Assembly: GCA_944386365.1 (NCBI GenBank) | Contig: CALXAT010000002.1 | Span: 1-64,000 of the forward strand | Reading direction: 5' to 3' | Source: an uncultured Clostridia bacterium | GTDB lineage: Bacteria > Bacillota > Clostridia > TANB77 > CAG-508 | Length of the DNA stretch: 64,000 nt | Shown here: positions 1 through 9,549 of the stretch, one piece after another | How positions within the stretch are numbered: the first letter of the stretch is position 1 | How the letters are laid out: every line of letters begins with the position of its first letter | Notes under the pieces: generated by a model | Told to the model about the DNA's origin: nothing | What the model saw: only the letters and a program-made list of their open reading frames with translations | Database searches by the model: none | Made by a program: the position numbers and the translations under genes

Positions 1-611
1 ATGTTCATATTATCCCTATTAAACATATATATTTCTAATAATGGGCCATAATCATAATCTATATCCATATTTGTACTCGAAAACTCTTCTTTTCTTTGTT
101 GTAAATTTTCGTTTCTTCTATACAATGTATCTATTGCTGCTCTATCAGATGTTATTGGAACCTTACTGCTTCCGCTTCTTATATATACTGTTCCGTTAGC
201 AATATATGGTGTATCTTCTCCTTTATATACATATATAACTAGAATACCATCTTTATCTTCATCTTTATCTTCATCTTTCTCTTTTATAAATTTACATTCA
301 TACTTTGGTTTTGGTGTTACCTTGTTTAATAAGTTTGTTATTGTAACATCAAAATCCGTCCTCTCTTTTTCTATCTTCAATAACCCTTTTGTATCATTGT
401 CAACACCAATTATCAACCAACCACCTTCTGAATTAGCAAAAGAAGAAAATATCTGTGGTATTTTTTTCTTTACTGAACTATCAAATGTAGATTTATATTC
501 TACTATATATCCTTCTTCTATATCAACTAATGTTTTTAAATCATTATATGTTAACTCATTCAAACTTTTCATTTCTCCACTTGCATTTATAAATATACTT
601 TTTTGTTTCAT
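1..611 (-). CDS. AlbA_2 (Schlafen-type) domain protein, cut by window edge
   Basis: Read on the minus strand from ATG at 611 with no stop before the window edge, so only the first about 203 residues are visible. A GGAGG ribosome site lies at 618-622. The segment VEYKSTF followed by IFSSFANSEGGWLIIGVDND is the typical AlbA_2/Schlafen core, found in transcriptional regulators and in defence proteins. A second conserved patch, YIRSGSSKVP, follows near residue 150. Between them is a short acidic run of repeated DEDK. It starts 15 bp after the ORF6N gene, so the two are probably co-transcribed. The C-terminal part, which would decide between a regulator and a defence effector, lies outside the window. 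Confidence 0.75.
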   Translation of the reverse strand, partial: MKQKSIFINASGEMKSLNELTYNDLKTLVDIEEGYIVEYKSTFDSSVKKKIPQIFSSFANSEGGWLIIGVDNDTKGLLKIEKERTDFDVTITNLLNKVTPKPKYECKFIKEKDEDKDEDKDGILVIYVYKGEDTPYIANGTVYIRSGSSKVPITSDRAAIDTLYRRNENLQQRKEEFSSTNMDIDYDYGPLLEIYMFNRDNMN

Positions 612-626
612 TATTGACCTCCATAT

Positions 627-1528
627 CTATTTATAATCATACTGCATCTTTACAAATTTATTTATTATTTCTATATCATCTATTTTATTAATTTCAAAAC
701 ATTTTTTCCCTAAATCCTTTATCGAAGCACCACAATGATATAGTTCTTTATTATCTATAATAATAAATCTATCATGAAATTTGTCTGTTTTTGCCCCTTC
801 AAAATTGGATATTCTTTATTAAATTGTTGTATATCTAATTTTGAAATATTACTTTTTTTCGAAGTTAATATTACTACTTCTACATTTTTATTTTTCTTTA
901 CTAATATCTTTAAAATGCTATCATCTATATAATTATCAATTATTATAATTTTATTTTTAGCTCTTTTTATAATATCTATTACTAGACTATATGTATCATA
1001 TATTTGACCTTCAAAAAAAATTTTCTGTTTAAACTCTTCTTTCTTTAGCAAACTATCAAATATTTCATCAAACTTTCTATCCTGTTCTAATAATTTGTAT
1101 TCCACATTTGTTAATCTTTCAAACATTTGTGAATTTGAAGATATAAATTTTCGCATTTCAATAAAAGCTCTTATTATGCTAATACTAACTTGAATAGCGA
1201 TATCATTTTTTAATACACCTGCAAGCATTGATATTCCCTGCTCAGTATAGACATATGGTAGATATTTTTCACTTCTATACTTGGAATTATTATTTTTAGA
1301 TGTGGTTCCAAATTGGAACCACATTTTATCTAATTCCTCTTTTGTCAATTGAAAGCAAAAATCTTCTGGAAATCTCTCAATATTTCTTTTCATTGCCTTA
1401 TTTACATTTTTAGTTTCATAGTGATATAGCATAGCTACATCACTATCTAACATTACTTCTTTTCCTCTTATTGTATATATTAAATTTTTTATTTCTTCAG
1501 TATTTATTATTTTCAATTCATTTTCCAT
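627..1528 (-). pseudogene. ORF6N (phage antirepressor-like) domain protein, frameshifted near its C terminus
   Basis: Residues about 10-95 match the ORF6N DNA-binding domain seen in phage antirepressors and Bacillota accessory proteins (IRGKEVMLDSDVAMLY, then RFPEDFCFQLT and YVYTEQGISMLAGVL). A coiled-coil linker follows, then a C-terminal domain with FHDRFIIIDNKELYHCG, which resembles a phospholipase D-like fold. The first frame stops at 755. The HDRF segment lies in another frame and runs to a TAG at 627-629, so one base appears to be missing near 795-805. With it restored the protein would have about 300 residues. Its end abuts the AlbA_2 gene. It may be genuine decay or a sequencing indel. 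Confidence 0.75.
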
Positions 1529-1751
1529 ATTTTCACATCCTTTTTATTGTATGTATTGTAAAACATTTGTTTGTTTTTGTCAATGCTTTTTCTTTTTTTC
1601 ATAATTTCACAAAATATGGTTCTACTTTTATAATAAAATCTTCTATCAAAAAGCTAAAAAGCTCTATTTAAGTCTAGTACATAATAAACTCACAATATAC
1701 AAAAAATCCTCTAAATATTATTTTTTCAACCTTTGAAATTTATAAGAGATA

Positions 1752-1791
1752 GAAAAAAACAAACCTCAGAAGTTTTAAAACTTCCGAGGTT
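1752..1791 (-). terminator. Intrinsic terminator after the 1809-2174 gene
   Basis: A 13-bp stem with arms AACCTC..GAAG and its complement spans 1762-1791. A run of A on the plus strand at 1753-1759 gives the U tract when read on the minus strand. Thymines on the other side make it potentially bidirectional. Confidence 0.8.
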
Positions 1792-1808
1792 GATTTTTTA
1801 TAACTGGC

Positions 1809-2174
1809 TCATTTTTTTATCTTATATTTTAAAGCTTTCAAGAATTTTTTTATTTCTTCCTTAGAACATCCCTTTCCCTTTTCTTCAAAATATTCATCGC
1901 TCCATTCATATCTTACAACATTTCCATTCCTTTGTATATTCTTTGTCAATTTATCTTCTTTACTAACTTCCTCTAAAAGCAGCTCATTATCTGATTCAAA
2001 TTCATTTATACAATATACTGCCCTATCATTTTCAAATTTATATATTGTTCTCATATACCCCTGATTATAACAAATTTTTTTTTCTCCAACAATTTCATCA
2101 TAAGGTAAAATTTTTTTAGATTTTTTAGGTTTTATATTTACCTGTTTTATCTTCTTAAAATGCTCTCCAAACAT
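1809..2174 (-). CDS. Conserved hypothetical protein, small and lysine-rich
   Basis: I do not recognise this 121-residue protein. It is highly charged, with a basic N-terminal third (KKIKQVNIKPKKSKK) and a basic C terminus, and no signal peptide or membrane segment. A central FENDRAVYCINEFESDNELLLEEV stretch alternates like beta strands. It starts 25 bp downstream of the metallo-hydrolase gene and ends before a strong terminator, so it is probably the last gene of that transcript. Codon use resembles its neighbours. Confidence 0.6.
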   Translation of the reverse strand: MFGEHFKKIKQVNIKPKKSKKILPYDEIVGEKKICYNQGYMRTIYKFENDRAVYCINEFESDNELLLEEVSKEDKLTKNIQRNGNVVRYEWSDEYFEEKGKGCSKEEIKKFLKALKYKIKK

Positions 2175-2199
2175 AACATTCCCCTTATTATTTTTACTA

Positions 2200-2952
2200 T
2201 TATAAATATAATTTCATATCGTCTTCTGCCGCAATAACTTCTATTCCGTATTTTTTCGTTAAGTCTTTTGCAATTTCTGATGGATTTTCACTCAATATAT
2301 TTTTATTAAAATGTGTTATAATCACTTTCGTTGGTTGTATTGTTTTTATAAATTCTTCTACTGCTAGTATATCTAAATGTTTTGCTTTTTCTTTATTATT
2401 TATATAATAAGCTACATTCATAATTAAAATGTCACAATCTTTATAAGAGTTTAATAGTTCTGGAAAATATCTTGTATCTGTCACCAATCCAATTCTATGT
2501 TTACTAGTTTTCATTGTAAATCCATAACATTCTACCCCATGGTCATGTGGTATAGAAGCAGTTATTTCTAAATTTTTTATCATATATGTGGTATTTGGTT
2601 CTATATTTTCTATCTTCTCAGGAAAATTTTCTAAATATGGTTGTAAAATTTGATTATCTATCGCTTGTTTTGGTGCTATCACGCTTCCTCTTTTTTCTCT
2701 TCCACCATTTGTCATTAATTCTATAAATATATTTAAATCATTTGCATGGTCTATATGAACATGTGATACAATAATACCATCAATTGTTTCTTTATCACCA
2801 TATGTATGAATATATTTATAAAACGTATTGATTCCCGGATCAAAAACAACATGTGTATCATTAATATTAATATATAAACCTCCTGCTGATCTTATGTTTT
2901 TAAAAATGATATCTTTATTTCCTGTTGTTCCAAAAAAGTGAATGTAGCCCAT
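2200..2952 (-). CDS. MBL-fold metallo-hydrolase
   Basis: A 250-residue cytosolic metallo-beta-lactamase-fold hydrolase. The metal-binding motif SHVHIDH sits near residue 85. Further candidate ligands are the histidines in IPHDHGVE (about 135), the aspartate in LVTDTRYF (about 158) and the histidine in IITHFN (about 217). The pattern resembles RNase Z/PhnP-type hydrolases, but nothing here identifies the substrate. There is no signal peptide. A good ribosome site (AGGAG) precedes the ATG at 2952. Confidence 0.75.
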   Translation of the reverse strand: MGYIHFFGTTGNKDIIFKNIRSAGGLYININDTHVVFDPGINTFYKYIHTYGDKETIDGIIVSHVHIDHANDLNIFIELMTNGGREKRGSVIAPKQAIDNQILQPYLENFPEKIENIEPNTTYMIKNLEITASIPHDHGVECYGFTMKTSKHRIGLVTDTRYFPELLNSYKDCDILIMNVAYYINNKEKAKHLDILAVEEFIKTIQPTKVIITHFNKNILSENPSEIAKDLTKKYGIEVIAAEDDMKLYL

Positions 2953-3047
2953 CTTCTTCTCCTTTGATACTTCTTATATTTTTATAAAATCACTATTATT
3001 ATACTCTAACTCTCTTATCTTTTCAATATTACTTTTTTCTTTCTAAT

Positions 3048-3636
3048 TTACCTTTGTTTAAACCTTCTATTTACCATATTCCAATTCATAATATTCCAAA
3101 AAGCTTGGATATATTCTGCTCTTTTTGTATGGTATTGTAAATAATAAGAATGTTCCCACATATCTAAAACTAATAATGGTTTACACCCCCATAAAGTTAA
3201 ATCTTGGTGCTTTTCACATTGCAAAATTTCTAATTTAGACCATTTTGGAACCCATACTAAGATACACCAACCGTGAGGCTTCTACCGTTTTACTTGCTTC
3301 TGTAAATTGTTCTTTAAATATTTCATAACTTCCAAAATCTCTTATAATTTGTTTCATAAGTTCTATATCTGGCTCTGTTGGAATGGCAGGTCCCATATTT
3401 TCAAAGAATAATTCATGTAAAATAACTCCTGAACCAAAAAAACTTAAATCTTTTTCTAAACATTTGATATTAGAAAAGTCCCTTTTTTCTCTTGCCACTC
3501 TTAACTTTTCTTCTGTATTATTTGTATTATCTACATATCCTCTATATAAAATATTGTAATGTAAATCTAATGTTTCTTTAGAATAGTATGGTTCTAAAGC
3601 ATTTAATGGATATGGTAATTCTATCATTTTTAGCAT
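3048..3636 (-). pseudogene. sod: Fe/Mn superoxide dismutase, split by a single-base frameshift
   Basis: The N-terminal half (3235-3636) carries the metal ligand contexts LHYNILYRGYV and GVILHELFFENM. The C-terminal half lies in another frame and has GWCILVWVP, DMWEHSYYLQYHTKRAEYI and FWNIMNW, ending at TAA 3048-3050. Together they form a full-length Fe/Mn superoxide dismutase of about 195 residues. The conserved Ser-Gly-Trp context reads TCACGGTTGG, so one extra base near 3270 explains the break. The ligand set would be complete if it were repaired. Fe versus Mn preference cannot be told. Decay and sequencing error are both possible. Confidence 0.85.
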
Positions 3637-3720
3637 AAAAACCTCCTAAAAAATAATATAAAGATAGTGTATATTTGTAATTTTATACTCTCCTAATATA
3701 CACTATCTCTGTTCTAAAAT

Positions 3721-4420
3721 TTATTCTACAAATTCTAACACATCATTTGTGTTCATGCCTTCTATATTATAATAAGTATCTGGTACTTTTCCCATAATGA
3801 CATTTTCCATAATTAATACTTGGTTTGAAATATCTTTGGTAATATCTTTAAATGGTGTTAATATACTTACTTGACATTTTACTTGTAAATAAATTCTATG
3901 AAGGGTTTGATTAATGCCTTGTTCTGTAAATTCACTTCTTAAATCTGTTTCAACATTACCAACTGATGATATTCTTATCTTTATACCTGGACCTCTTCCT
4001 GATAATAATTTAATACCAGTAAAACTTCCGGAGTGCAATTTCTATATCTTCTCTTCCCTTATTGTTAATTTCTTCTTGTATTTTTATAGCTACATCCGAA
4101 ATGATTTCATTTATTGGAATTACATTGGATTTTATCATGGTTATATTTCCATTTGTATCTTTTTCTATCGTAAATAACTCATCATAGGTATGTTCACGCA
4201 TAACATTTGTTGCTTGCTCATTTGACACAATAGTTGCTAAACTTTTTGCTTGGTTTTCACATAAAGTGTCAAAAATTGGATTAACTGCATTTAATACCAT
4301 TTTACCAGACACGATTATTGCTATAATAAAAAGGGTAATCATGAATAGTTTTCTTTTATTTTTTATATTAACGATTACATTAGGAATTTTTATTTTATTT
4401 CTAGAATAAATTTTAGGCAT
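3721..4420 (-). pseudogene. yunB: Sporulation protein YunB, split by a single-base frameshift
   Basis: The first frame (from ATG 4420) has a basic N terminus, one membrane segment at about residues 26-44, and the extracytoplasmic YunB region up to IEIAL. The second frame continues with SGSFTGIKLLSGRGPGIKI, SEFTEQGINQTLHRI and the C terminus to 3721. The break is at CTCCGGAAG near 4030, where one extra base separates IAL from GSFTG. YunB is a mother-cell-expressed protein needed for normal sporulation in Bacillus. The first 8 bp overlap the end of the SPOCS/LysM gene, so the two are translationally linked. Confidence 0.85.
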
Positions 4421-5984
4421 AATTTATCATAGAAGCTTGTTGACTACTTACTCCACTTTTTTTATATCTCGGTATAAATATTTTTTGTCCAGGATAAATA
4501 GTATTTTCGTCTTCAATGCCATTTACTCTTGCAATATCATCTACTGTACTTCCAAACCTTTTTGCTATTTTCCACAATGTATCATCTTTTTTTATAATAT
4601 ACATTATAATACTATAATCTTGTTCTTCTCTTTCCCCATTTGTTTGTACTTCATCTATTGTATTAATATTGATGCTTTTATCTAATAATGTATAGATTTT
4701 CATTTGAATATTAACTAATACTTCTCCGCCTTCTTGTATAATAAAGTCTTGATTGGTTATTTCTATACTTGTATGAATATTTAATTTCTCTCCATCTGTT
4801 ATATTTTCAATGCTATAATCAAAAGGAATGGTTTCCCTTTTCATCATAACTTGAGAATCTTCTCCCGTTAACATAAAATGTAATTCTAATTCACCACTAT
4901 AGGTTACCCTATCTTTTGCTACATTTTGTTTTAATATATTAGGAATAATATCTACATCTACTATATTTCTATTATTTAATTCTTCTATTCTTAATCTCTC
5001 ACTAATTTCTTTTATTCCAGATATTTCTCTTTTACCTGCAATTGTTCTTACTGTTTTTTTATTGAATTCTATATTTTCTGATGGACTGTATAAATCTTGA
5101 ATAATATGAATTGTTTTTTCTTCATATACAGTTGCATTAACGCCTACTTCTAATTCTATATAAATGGAATGTTCTTCTACTGAATTTGGTTTTATAATTA
5201 TATTTCGGATTTCATAATTAGTATCACAATAATTTCCTTCGTTAATATCTTGTATATCAATAAATCCAATAATTGGTATTCTTGAAATCGTTTTGTTAAT
5301 TCTATTATCTTCTGTCAAATATACTACTTTTATTTCTGCTTCTGCTTTTGTAAGTACTTTATTATAACTGATTTTAATATCTTTATTACATATTCCCACA
5401 TCTAATTTTAATATTTCTACTAAATTATCTATATTATCTATGGATATATTATCTTTTGCATATATTTTTGTCTCTCCACTTCCTACTAATGAATTTACTG
5501 ATAACTGCTCTTGTAACATTTTTATTTCTTCTGTATTTTGCAAACTATTTACAATTGAAATTTCCTCTTTAGAAAAAATTTCAATAGTTAATTCAATTGT
5601 TGCTTTTATTGATATTTTCCTTTCATTTATCACTTTCGCCTCTATTTCTTTAATGTTGGTAAATATTTTACTTTCCATATCACTGGTTATATTAGAAATA
5701 TTAACCACTTCTGATAAATCTAAACTCGTATTAATACCTCTTGTTCTTTCATTACTGTCATCTGTCATATACATGATATATGTATCTACTTTTCCCTCTA
5801 CTTTTATTTTTTCATCTATAATCTCTTTCTTATAAATACATACTACCCCACTTGTACAAATTATATTTAAAACATCCGGTTTTGCATCTGGAACAATAAC
5901 ATCTCCTTCTACAAATATAATTTCCTTTTTATTTGCTACCCTTTTATTGATACGTAAATTTTCTTTTAATGTATCTACAACCAT
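4413..5984 (-). CDS. SPOCS (DUF3794) and LysM domain protein
   Basis: A 523-residue protein with repeated SPOCS/DUF3794 modules in the first about 450 residues. The conserved start motif VEGDVIVPDAKPDVL is at residues 25-40, and related beta-rich repeats follow. A C-terminal LysM domain (YIIKKDDTLWKIAKRFGSTV, then NTIYPGQKIFIP) occupies about residues 458-505. This architecture is common in Clostridia and is linked to spore coat or cortex assembly, comparable to SpoVID and SafA. No signal peptide is visible, which fits mother-cell cytoplasmic assembly around the forespore. It overlaps yunB by 8 bp. Confidence 0.85.
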   Translation of the reverse strand: MVVDTLKENLRINKRVANKKEIIFVEGDVIVPDAKPDVLNIICTSGVVCIYKKEIIDEKIKVEGKVDTYIMYMTDDSNERTRGINTSLDLSEVVNISNITSDMESKIFTNIKEIEAKVINERKISIKATIELTIEIFSKEEISIVNSLQNTEEIKMLQEQLSVNSLVGSGETKIYAKDNISIDNIDNLVEILKLDVGICNKDIKISYNKVLTKAEAEIKVVYLTEDNRINKTISRIPIIGFIDIQDINEGNYCDTNYEIRNIIIKPNSVEEHSIYIELEVGVNATVYEEKTIHIIQDLYSPSENIEFNKKTVRTIAGKREISGIKEISERLRIEELNNRNIVDVDIIPNILKQNVAKDRVTYSGELELHFMLTGEDSQVMMKRETIPFDYSIENITDGEKLNIHTSIEITNQDFIIQEGGEVLVNIQMKIYTLLDKSININTIDEVQTNGEREEQDYSIIMYIIKKDDTLWKIAKRFGSTVDDIARVNGIEDENTIYPGQKIFIPRYKKSGVSSQQASMINYA

Positions 5985-6055
5985 TTTTTACCTCCTTATC
6001 ATTTTCTTTACTTTTAATATATGAAGGCATTTTCCTATTTATAACAAATTAGATA

Positions 6056-6087
6056 CAAAAAAAGAAAACCTTTTAAAGTTTTCTTTT
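6056..6087 (-). terminator. Intrinsic terminator after veg
   Basis: Stem AAAGAAAAC / GTTTTCTTT at 6061-6086, followed on the minus strand by a T run. It overlaps the veg stop codon region. Confidence 0.7.
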
Positions 6088-6386
6088 TATAATTCAGCTG
6101 TTTTTTTCTTTTTCAAGTTAACTGGTGGTGGTATTAATGGACTATAAGAATCACCATCAAATACTTCAACTTCAACAGTTCTTGTCAAAACATCTGTATA
6201 ACTATATGTTACATTTCTATTATTTTCCTCATATTTTACTACAAAAATATTTGGATATGCTTTTTCTATTGTGGCTTCTTTTTCAAAGGCTTTACTTCTG
6301 CCTAAAGAACCTTTGACTATTATCTTTTGTCCCACTTTCTCTAAGATGTCAGTTTTTAGATTTGCTATGTCACTTTTACAAATCAT
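6087..6386 (-). CDS. veg: Veg family protein
   Basis: A 99-residue protein matching the Veg (DUF1021) family: IANLKTDILEKVGQKIIVKGSLGR followed by KEATIEKAYPNIFVVKYE and SYTDVLTRTVEVEVF. Length and motifs fit the family of about 85-100 residues. In Bacillus subtilis, Veg stimulates biofilm matrix genes, and the gene lies directly downstream of yabG. The same yabG-veg order is kept here, which supports both assignments. The C terminus carries a lysine-rich KKKK tail. No membrane segment. Confidence 0.85.
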   Translation of the reverse strand: MICKSDIANLKTDILEKVGQKIIVKGSLGRSKAFEKEATIEKAYPNIFVVKYEENNRNVTYSYTDVLTRTVEVEVFDGDSYSPLIPPPVNLKKKKTAEL

Positions 6387-6537
6387 GCTATCACCTACTC
6401 CCTTAAGATAGCTTGATTATAGCATTTTGTGAGAAAAATGTCAAAAAAAGTATATTACTTTTAAATGCTAAATTTACTTGATTTTTAGGCATTTTTTTGA
6501 TTTTTATTCGTAATATTACTTTTATGTTACAAATATA

Positions 6538-7374
6538 TTACAAACATGTTTCATTTGATGTTTTTAACATTCGATACATCTTTCCATTTGCTCCTATTCC
6601 ATCTATTCCTTTTTTTCCATCTCTTAATTCATTTTCTATATCTTCTATTGTAATATATTTATATCTTTCTGTTACCGCTACTTTTTCAGCTACGATTAAT
6701 GGATCTATAAAATCTATCAAGATTCTTCCTGGCGAAGACGCAAAATTGGCTCCTGCACATATTAATGCTTCGTAATAGCTCTGACATGCTCCTGCAAATA
6801 TCACTAATTTTTTACTAGTTTCTTTATCATATCTTCTTGCTTCTTTTACTGTTTCTATAAAATATTTTGAATTTCGATAGTTATACACATCATTATATCT
6901 AGAAGAATTTCTTATCATTCCATCATGACCTGTTATAACTAATATATCCGGACTATATATTTTTAGTAAATTATATACTACTTTAGGTTGCTTGTATTCT
7001 GGTATATTTTTTACGACTGCATTTAATCCTATTTTCTTATAATATCTATATGATTTTTCACTATATTTTTTATCTCCATCCAAATGCAATATTTTTCCTG
7101 TTACAATATATTTATTTTTACTTTTACTTACTACATTCAATTTATCAATTTTATTTTCTATCTTCGATTGTATATGATTGAAATCTTTTTTTATTCTTTC
7201 TTGATTGATTTTTTCTAAATCATCTAATGTACTATCTGCTTCTACTCTTTCTATAATTCCTGTTAATATTGCTATTTTTCCATTTGAAGTCTCTATAATA
7301 TTTTTTATACGAAATAATATATCTTTATTATATGATTTCCTGCCTACTATATCACCAATTTTTATATTTTCCAT
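6538..7374 (-). CDS. yabG: Sporulation-specific protease YabG
   Basis: A 278-residue protein with the YabG layout. An N-terminal SH3-like strand pair (GDIVGRKSYNKDILFRI) is followed by ILHLDGD, QPKVVYNLLKIYSPDILVITGHDG and CQSYYEALICAGANFASSPGR. YabG is a cysteine-type protease made in the mother cell that trims coat proteins during spore maturation. The cysteines in FAGACQS and ALICAGA are candidate active-site residues. It is upstream of veg as in other sporulating Bacillota and next to spoIIID. Confidence 0.9.
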   Translation of the reverse strand: MENIKIGDIVGRKSYNKDILFRIKNIIETSNGKIAILTGIIERVEADSTLDDLEKINQERIKKDFNHIQSKIENKIDKLNVVSKSKNKYIVTGKILHLDGDKKYSEKSYRYYKKIGLNAVVKNIPEYKQPKVVYNLLKIYSPDILVITGHDGMIRNSSRYNDVYNYRNSKYFIETVKEARRYDKETSKKLVIFAGACQSYYEALICAGANFASSPGRILIDFIDPLIVAEKVAVTERYKYITIEDIENELRDGKKGIDGIGANGKMYRMLKTSNETCL

Positions 7375-7443
7375 ATTAATACCACCTTAAAATTTAAGCT
7401 ATTATATTCTATGTCGATTTTTGTAAATTGGTGATGTTTTAGT

Positions 7444-7707
7444 TTACTCTTTTTTATTTAAATGACTATATTTTAATTTTGTTGCCATCCCTCCTCTTAT
7501 ATGTCTTTCCGCTTTATTTTCATCTAAAATTTTTCTCACCTCATGGGCTAAACTTGGGTTTATTTTTTTTAATCTTTCAGATACATCTTTATGTACTGTG
7601 CTTTTACTGATTCCAAATTTTTTAGCTGTCCCTCTAACTGTATCTTTTGAATCTATAATATACTGTGCAAGCTTTACTGCACGTTCTTCAATGGATATAT
7701 CTTTCAT
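7444..7707 (-). CDS. spoIIID: Sporulation transcriptional regulator SpoIIID
   Basis: An 87-residue DNA-binding protein, the usual SpoIIID length. The helix-turn-helix lies at about residues 22-44 (GTAKKFGISKSTVHKDVSERL), and the conserved C-terminal motif NKAERHIRGGMATKLKY is present. SpoIIID works with SigE in the mother cell to switch gene sets. It sits upstream of yabG, a late mother-cell gene, with 69 bp between them. It has its own ribosome site (AAGGAG). Confidence 0.95.
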   Translation of the reverse strand: MKDISIEERAVKLAQYIIDSKDTVRGTAKKFGISKSTVHKDVSERLKKINPSLAHEVRKILDENKAERHIRGGMATKLKYSHLNKKE

Positions 7708-7790
7708 TTTATTCTAACTCCTTCTATTTAGAATACTTTTTGTTTAATTGTATTCTTATAATAGAATTGTTAGAACTATTGCTTACATAA

Positions 7791-7831
7791 TAAAAAATAG
7801 GACATTGCTGAAATCAAAGATTTCAATGTCC
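7791..7831 (-). terminator. Intrinsic terminator after tcdA
   Basis: Long stem GGACATTG..GAAATC with its complement at 7800-7831 (two unpaired bases), followed on the minus strand by a U-rich tract. It separates tcdA from spoIIID. Confidence 0.8.
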
Positions 7832-7848
7832 ACTTTTATAAAAACTTT

Positions 7849-8535
7849 TTATTTTATTATATCTTTTATAACTTCTCCAGCAATTATTAATCCTGCAACC
7901 GATGGAACAAATGATATACTAGCTGGGGTTCTTTGCTCTATTTCATGTTTTATTGGTTCTTCCTTAGAATATAAAACTTTTAGTTCTTTTATTCCTCTTT
8001 TCTTCAGCTCTTTTCTCATAACTTTTGCTAACGGGCATACAGACGTATTATAGATATCTGTTATTTCAAATTTTGTAGGATTTAATTTATTTCCTGTTCC
8101 CATACAAGAAATGATGGGTACTTTTTGTTCCTTAGCTCTTTGGATTAATTTTAGTTTTGTTGTAACCGTATCTACAGCATCTACAACATATGTTATAGAA
8201 TTTTCTATTAGTGCTTCTTCTTCTATTTTCATATTTTGTGGTATATATGTTTCTACCTTTACTTTAGGATTTATGGATAATATTCTCTCTTTCATACAGT
8301 CCACTTTTAATTTTCCTATATTTGGTACTGTTGCATGTATTTGTCTATTGATATTACTAGGCACTATCACATCATTATCCACTATCGTTATATTTTCTAT
8401 TCCTGCTCTTATTAATCCCTCTACAACAAATGAACCCACTCCACCTATTCCATATACAATAATTTTAGCTTTTGCTAATTTTTGTACATTTTTTTCTCCT
8501 ATTAATAATTCTGTTCTTGATTTCCATTCTTCCAT
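7849..8535 (-). CDS. tcdA: tRNA threonylcarbamoyladenosine dehydratase (TcdA/CsdL family)
   Basis: A 228-residue ThiF/MoeB/E1-like enzyme. The nucleotide-binding glycine loop VYGIGGVGSFVVEGL is at about residues 27-41, DNDVIVPSNINRQ follows, and VVDAVDTVTTKL is near 115. The family converts t6A37 in tRNA to cyclic ct6A using ATP. The pattern KRGIKELKVLYSKEEP plus TPASISFVPSVAGLIIAGEVI is typical of YgdL/TcdA rather than ThiF or MoeB, and no ThiS or MoaD partner is nearby. It ends at a strong terminator. The membrane protein gene lies 11 bp upstream. Confidence 0.85.
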   Translation of the reverse strand: MEEWKSRTELLIGEKNVQKLAKAKIIVYGIGGVGSFVVEGLIRAGIENITIVDNDVIVPSNINRQIHATVPNIGKLKVDCMKERILSINPKVKVETYIPQNMKIEEEALIENSITYVVDAVDTVTTKLKLIQRAKEQKVPIISCMGTGNKLNPTKFEITDIYNTSVCPLAKVMRKELKKRGIKELKVLYSKEEPIKHEIEQRTPASISFVPSVAGLIIAGEVIKDIIK

Positions 8536-8546
8536 TTTTTTCTTTC

Positions 8547-9410
8547 CTATTTCATAGATTTCTTTTCTTTAAGCTTATTATATAGCTTTTCCGCATATTG
8601 TTTTTGTGAATACATTTTTAGTACATTTTTAGGTATTTGTATTTTCACTTTGCTTCCATCTTTAAATTCCAATTTAATTGTATATGCAATTATTCCTTTT
8701 CTTAATTTAGTTATCTTTATATCTTCAATTTTTATAACAAATCCATTTTCTATAGATTTATTCGTTACTTTCGATAATTCAAAAAAATATAATTTTTCAT
8801 CATTAAAATGAATAATATATTGTATATATTTTGAAAAAGAAAATATGCCATATAATATATAATCTCCAGCGGTTGGAATAAATTGAGCTAACAAATAATT
8901 GTCATCTGTTAAACCATTCATTGTTAAGAATTTTCTTATATTTTCTCCATTAAATTTTTCCAATTTAAATTGTTTAACAGCTATTTTTTCACCTTCAGAA
9001 AATACTTTATAATTGTCTGTTTCTGGTTCTATATTTATTTTTAATTTTTTAATCGATTTTTTAGCACTAAAAAATCCAATTAATGCACCTACTCCATATA
9101 TAATCGCTAATACAATATTAAATCTAAAATTGAATAAATATACCAATATATATATAATAATATTTGCTATAATAAAATATTTGTTAAAATTTTCTTTAAA
9201 TAAGACTTTTTTATTTTTTTTAACGATTTTTCCTGCTATTACACCACCTAATAAAGGTGCTATAAAAAGCATAATAAATGTAGGTATCATTGCTCCATTA
9301 GTACCATACAATACCATGATTGTACAAATCATTAATAATTCCGTAAATACAATTAATGCTGCACCATATCTTAATAAAAAAGAACTTTGTGTCGTTTCTA
9401 TTGTTCTCAC
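8547..9410 (-). CDS. Membrane protein with C-terminal soluble domain, unknown function
   Basis: A 287-residue protein not assigned to a family. Four hydrophobic helices occupy about residues 13-120. The rest is a soluble alpha/beta domain with VFSEGEKIAVKQFKLEKF and later beta-rich segments (KLYFFELSKVT, IIAYTIKLEFKDGSKVKI) that look like a PH-like barrel. Its start is 11 bp upstream of tcdA, so both are likely transcribed together. The ATG has an upstream AGAGGAG ribosome site. A possible role in lipid or envelope sensing is only a guess. Confidence 0.6.
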   Translation of the reverse strand: MRTIETTQSSFLLRYGAALIVFTELLMICTIMVLYGTNGAMIPTFIMLFIAPLLGGVIAGKIVKKNKKVLFKENFNKYFIIANIIIYILVYLFNFRFNIVLAIIYGVGALIGFFSAKKSIKKLKINIEPETDNYKVFSEGEKIAVKQFKLEKFNGENIRKFLTMNGLTDDNYLLAQFIPTAGDYILYGIFSFSKYIQYIIHFNDEKLYFFELSKVTNKSIENGFVIKIEDIKITKLRKGIIAYTIKLEFKDGSKVKIQIPKNVLKMYSQKQYAEKLYNKLKEKKSMK

Positions 9411-9549
9411 TCCTCTTTAATATTTTTTTATTATTTTATACTATACTACTTGTTTTGTAAATACTTTTATGGTAGTTATTCGTTTATTTATGTATTGATA
9501 ATCTGGGTTTTATAGTATATAATAAATCAAAAAATCAAGGAGTTTTCAT

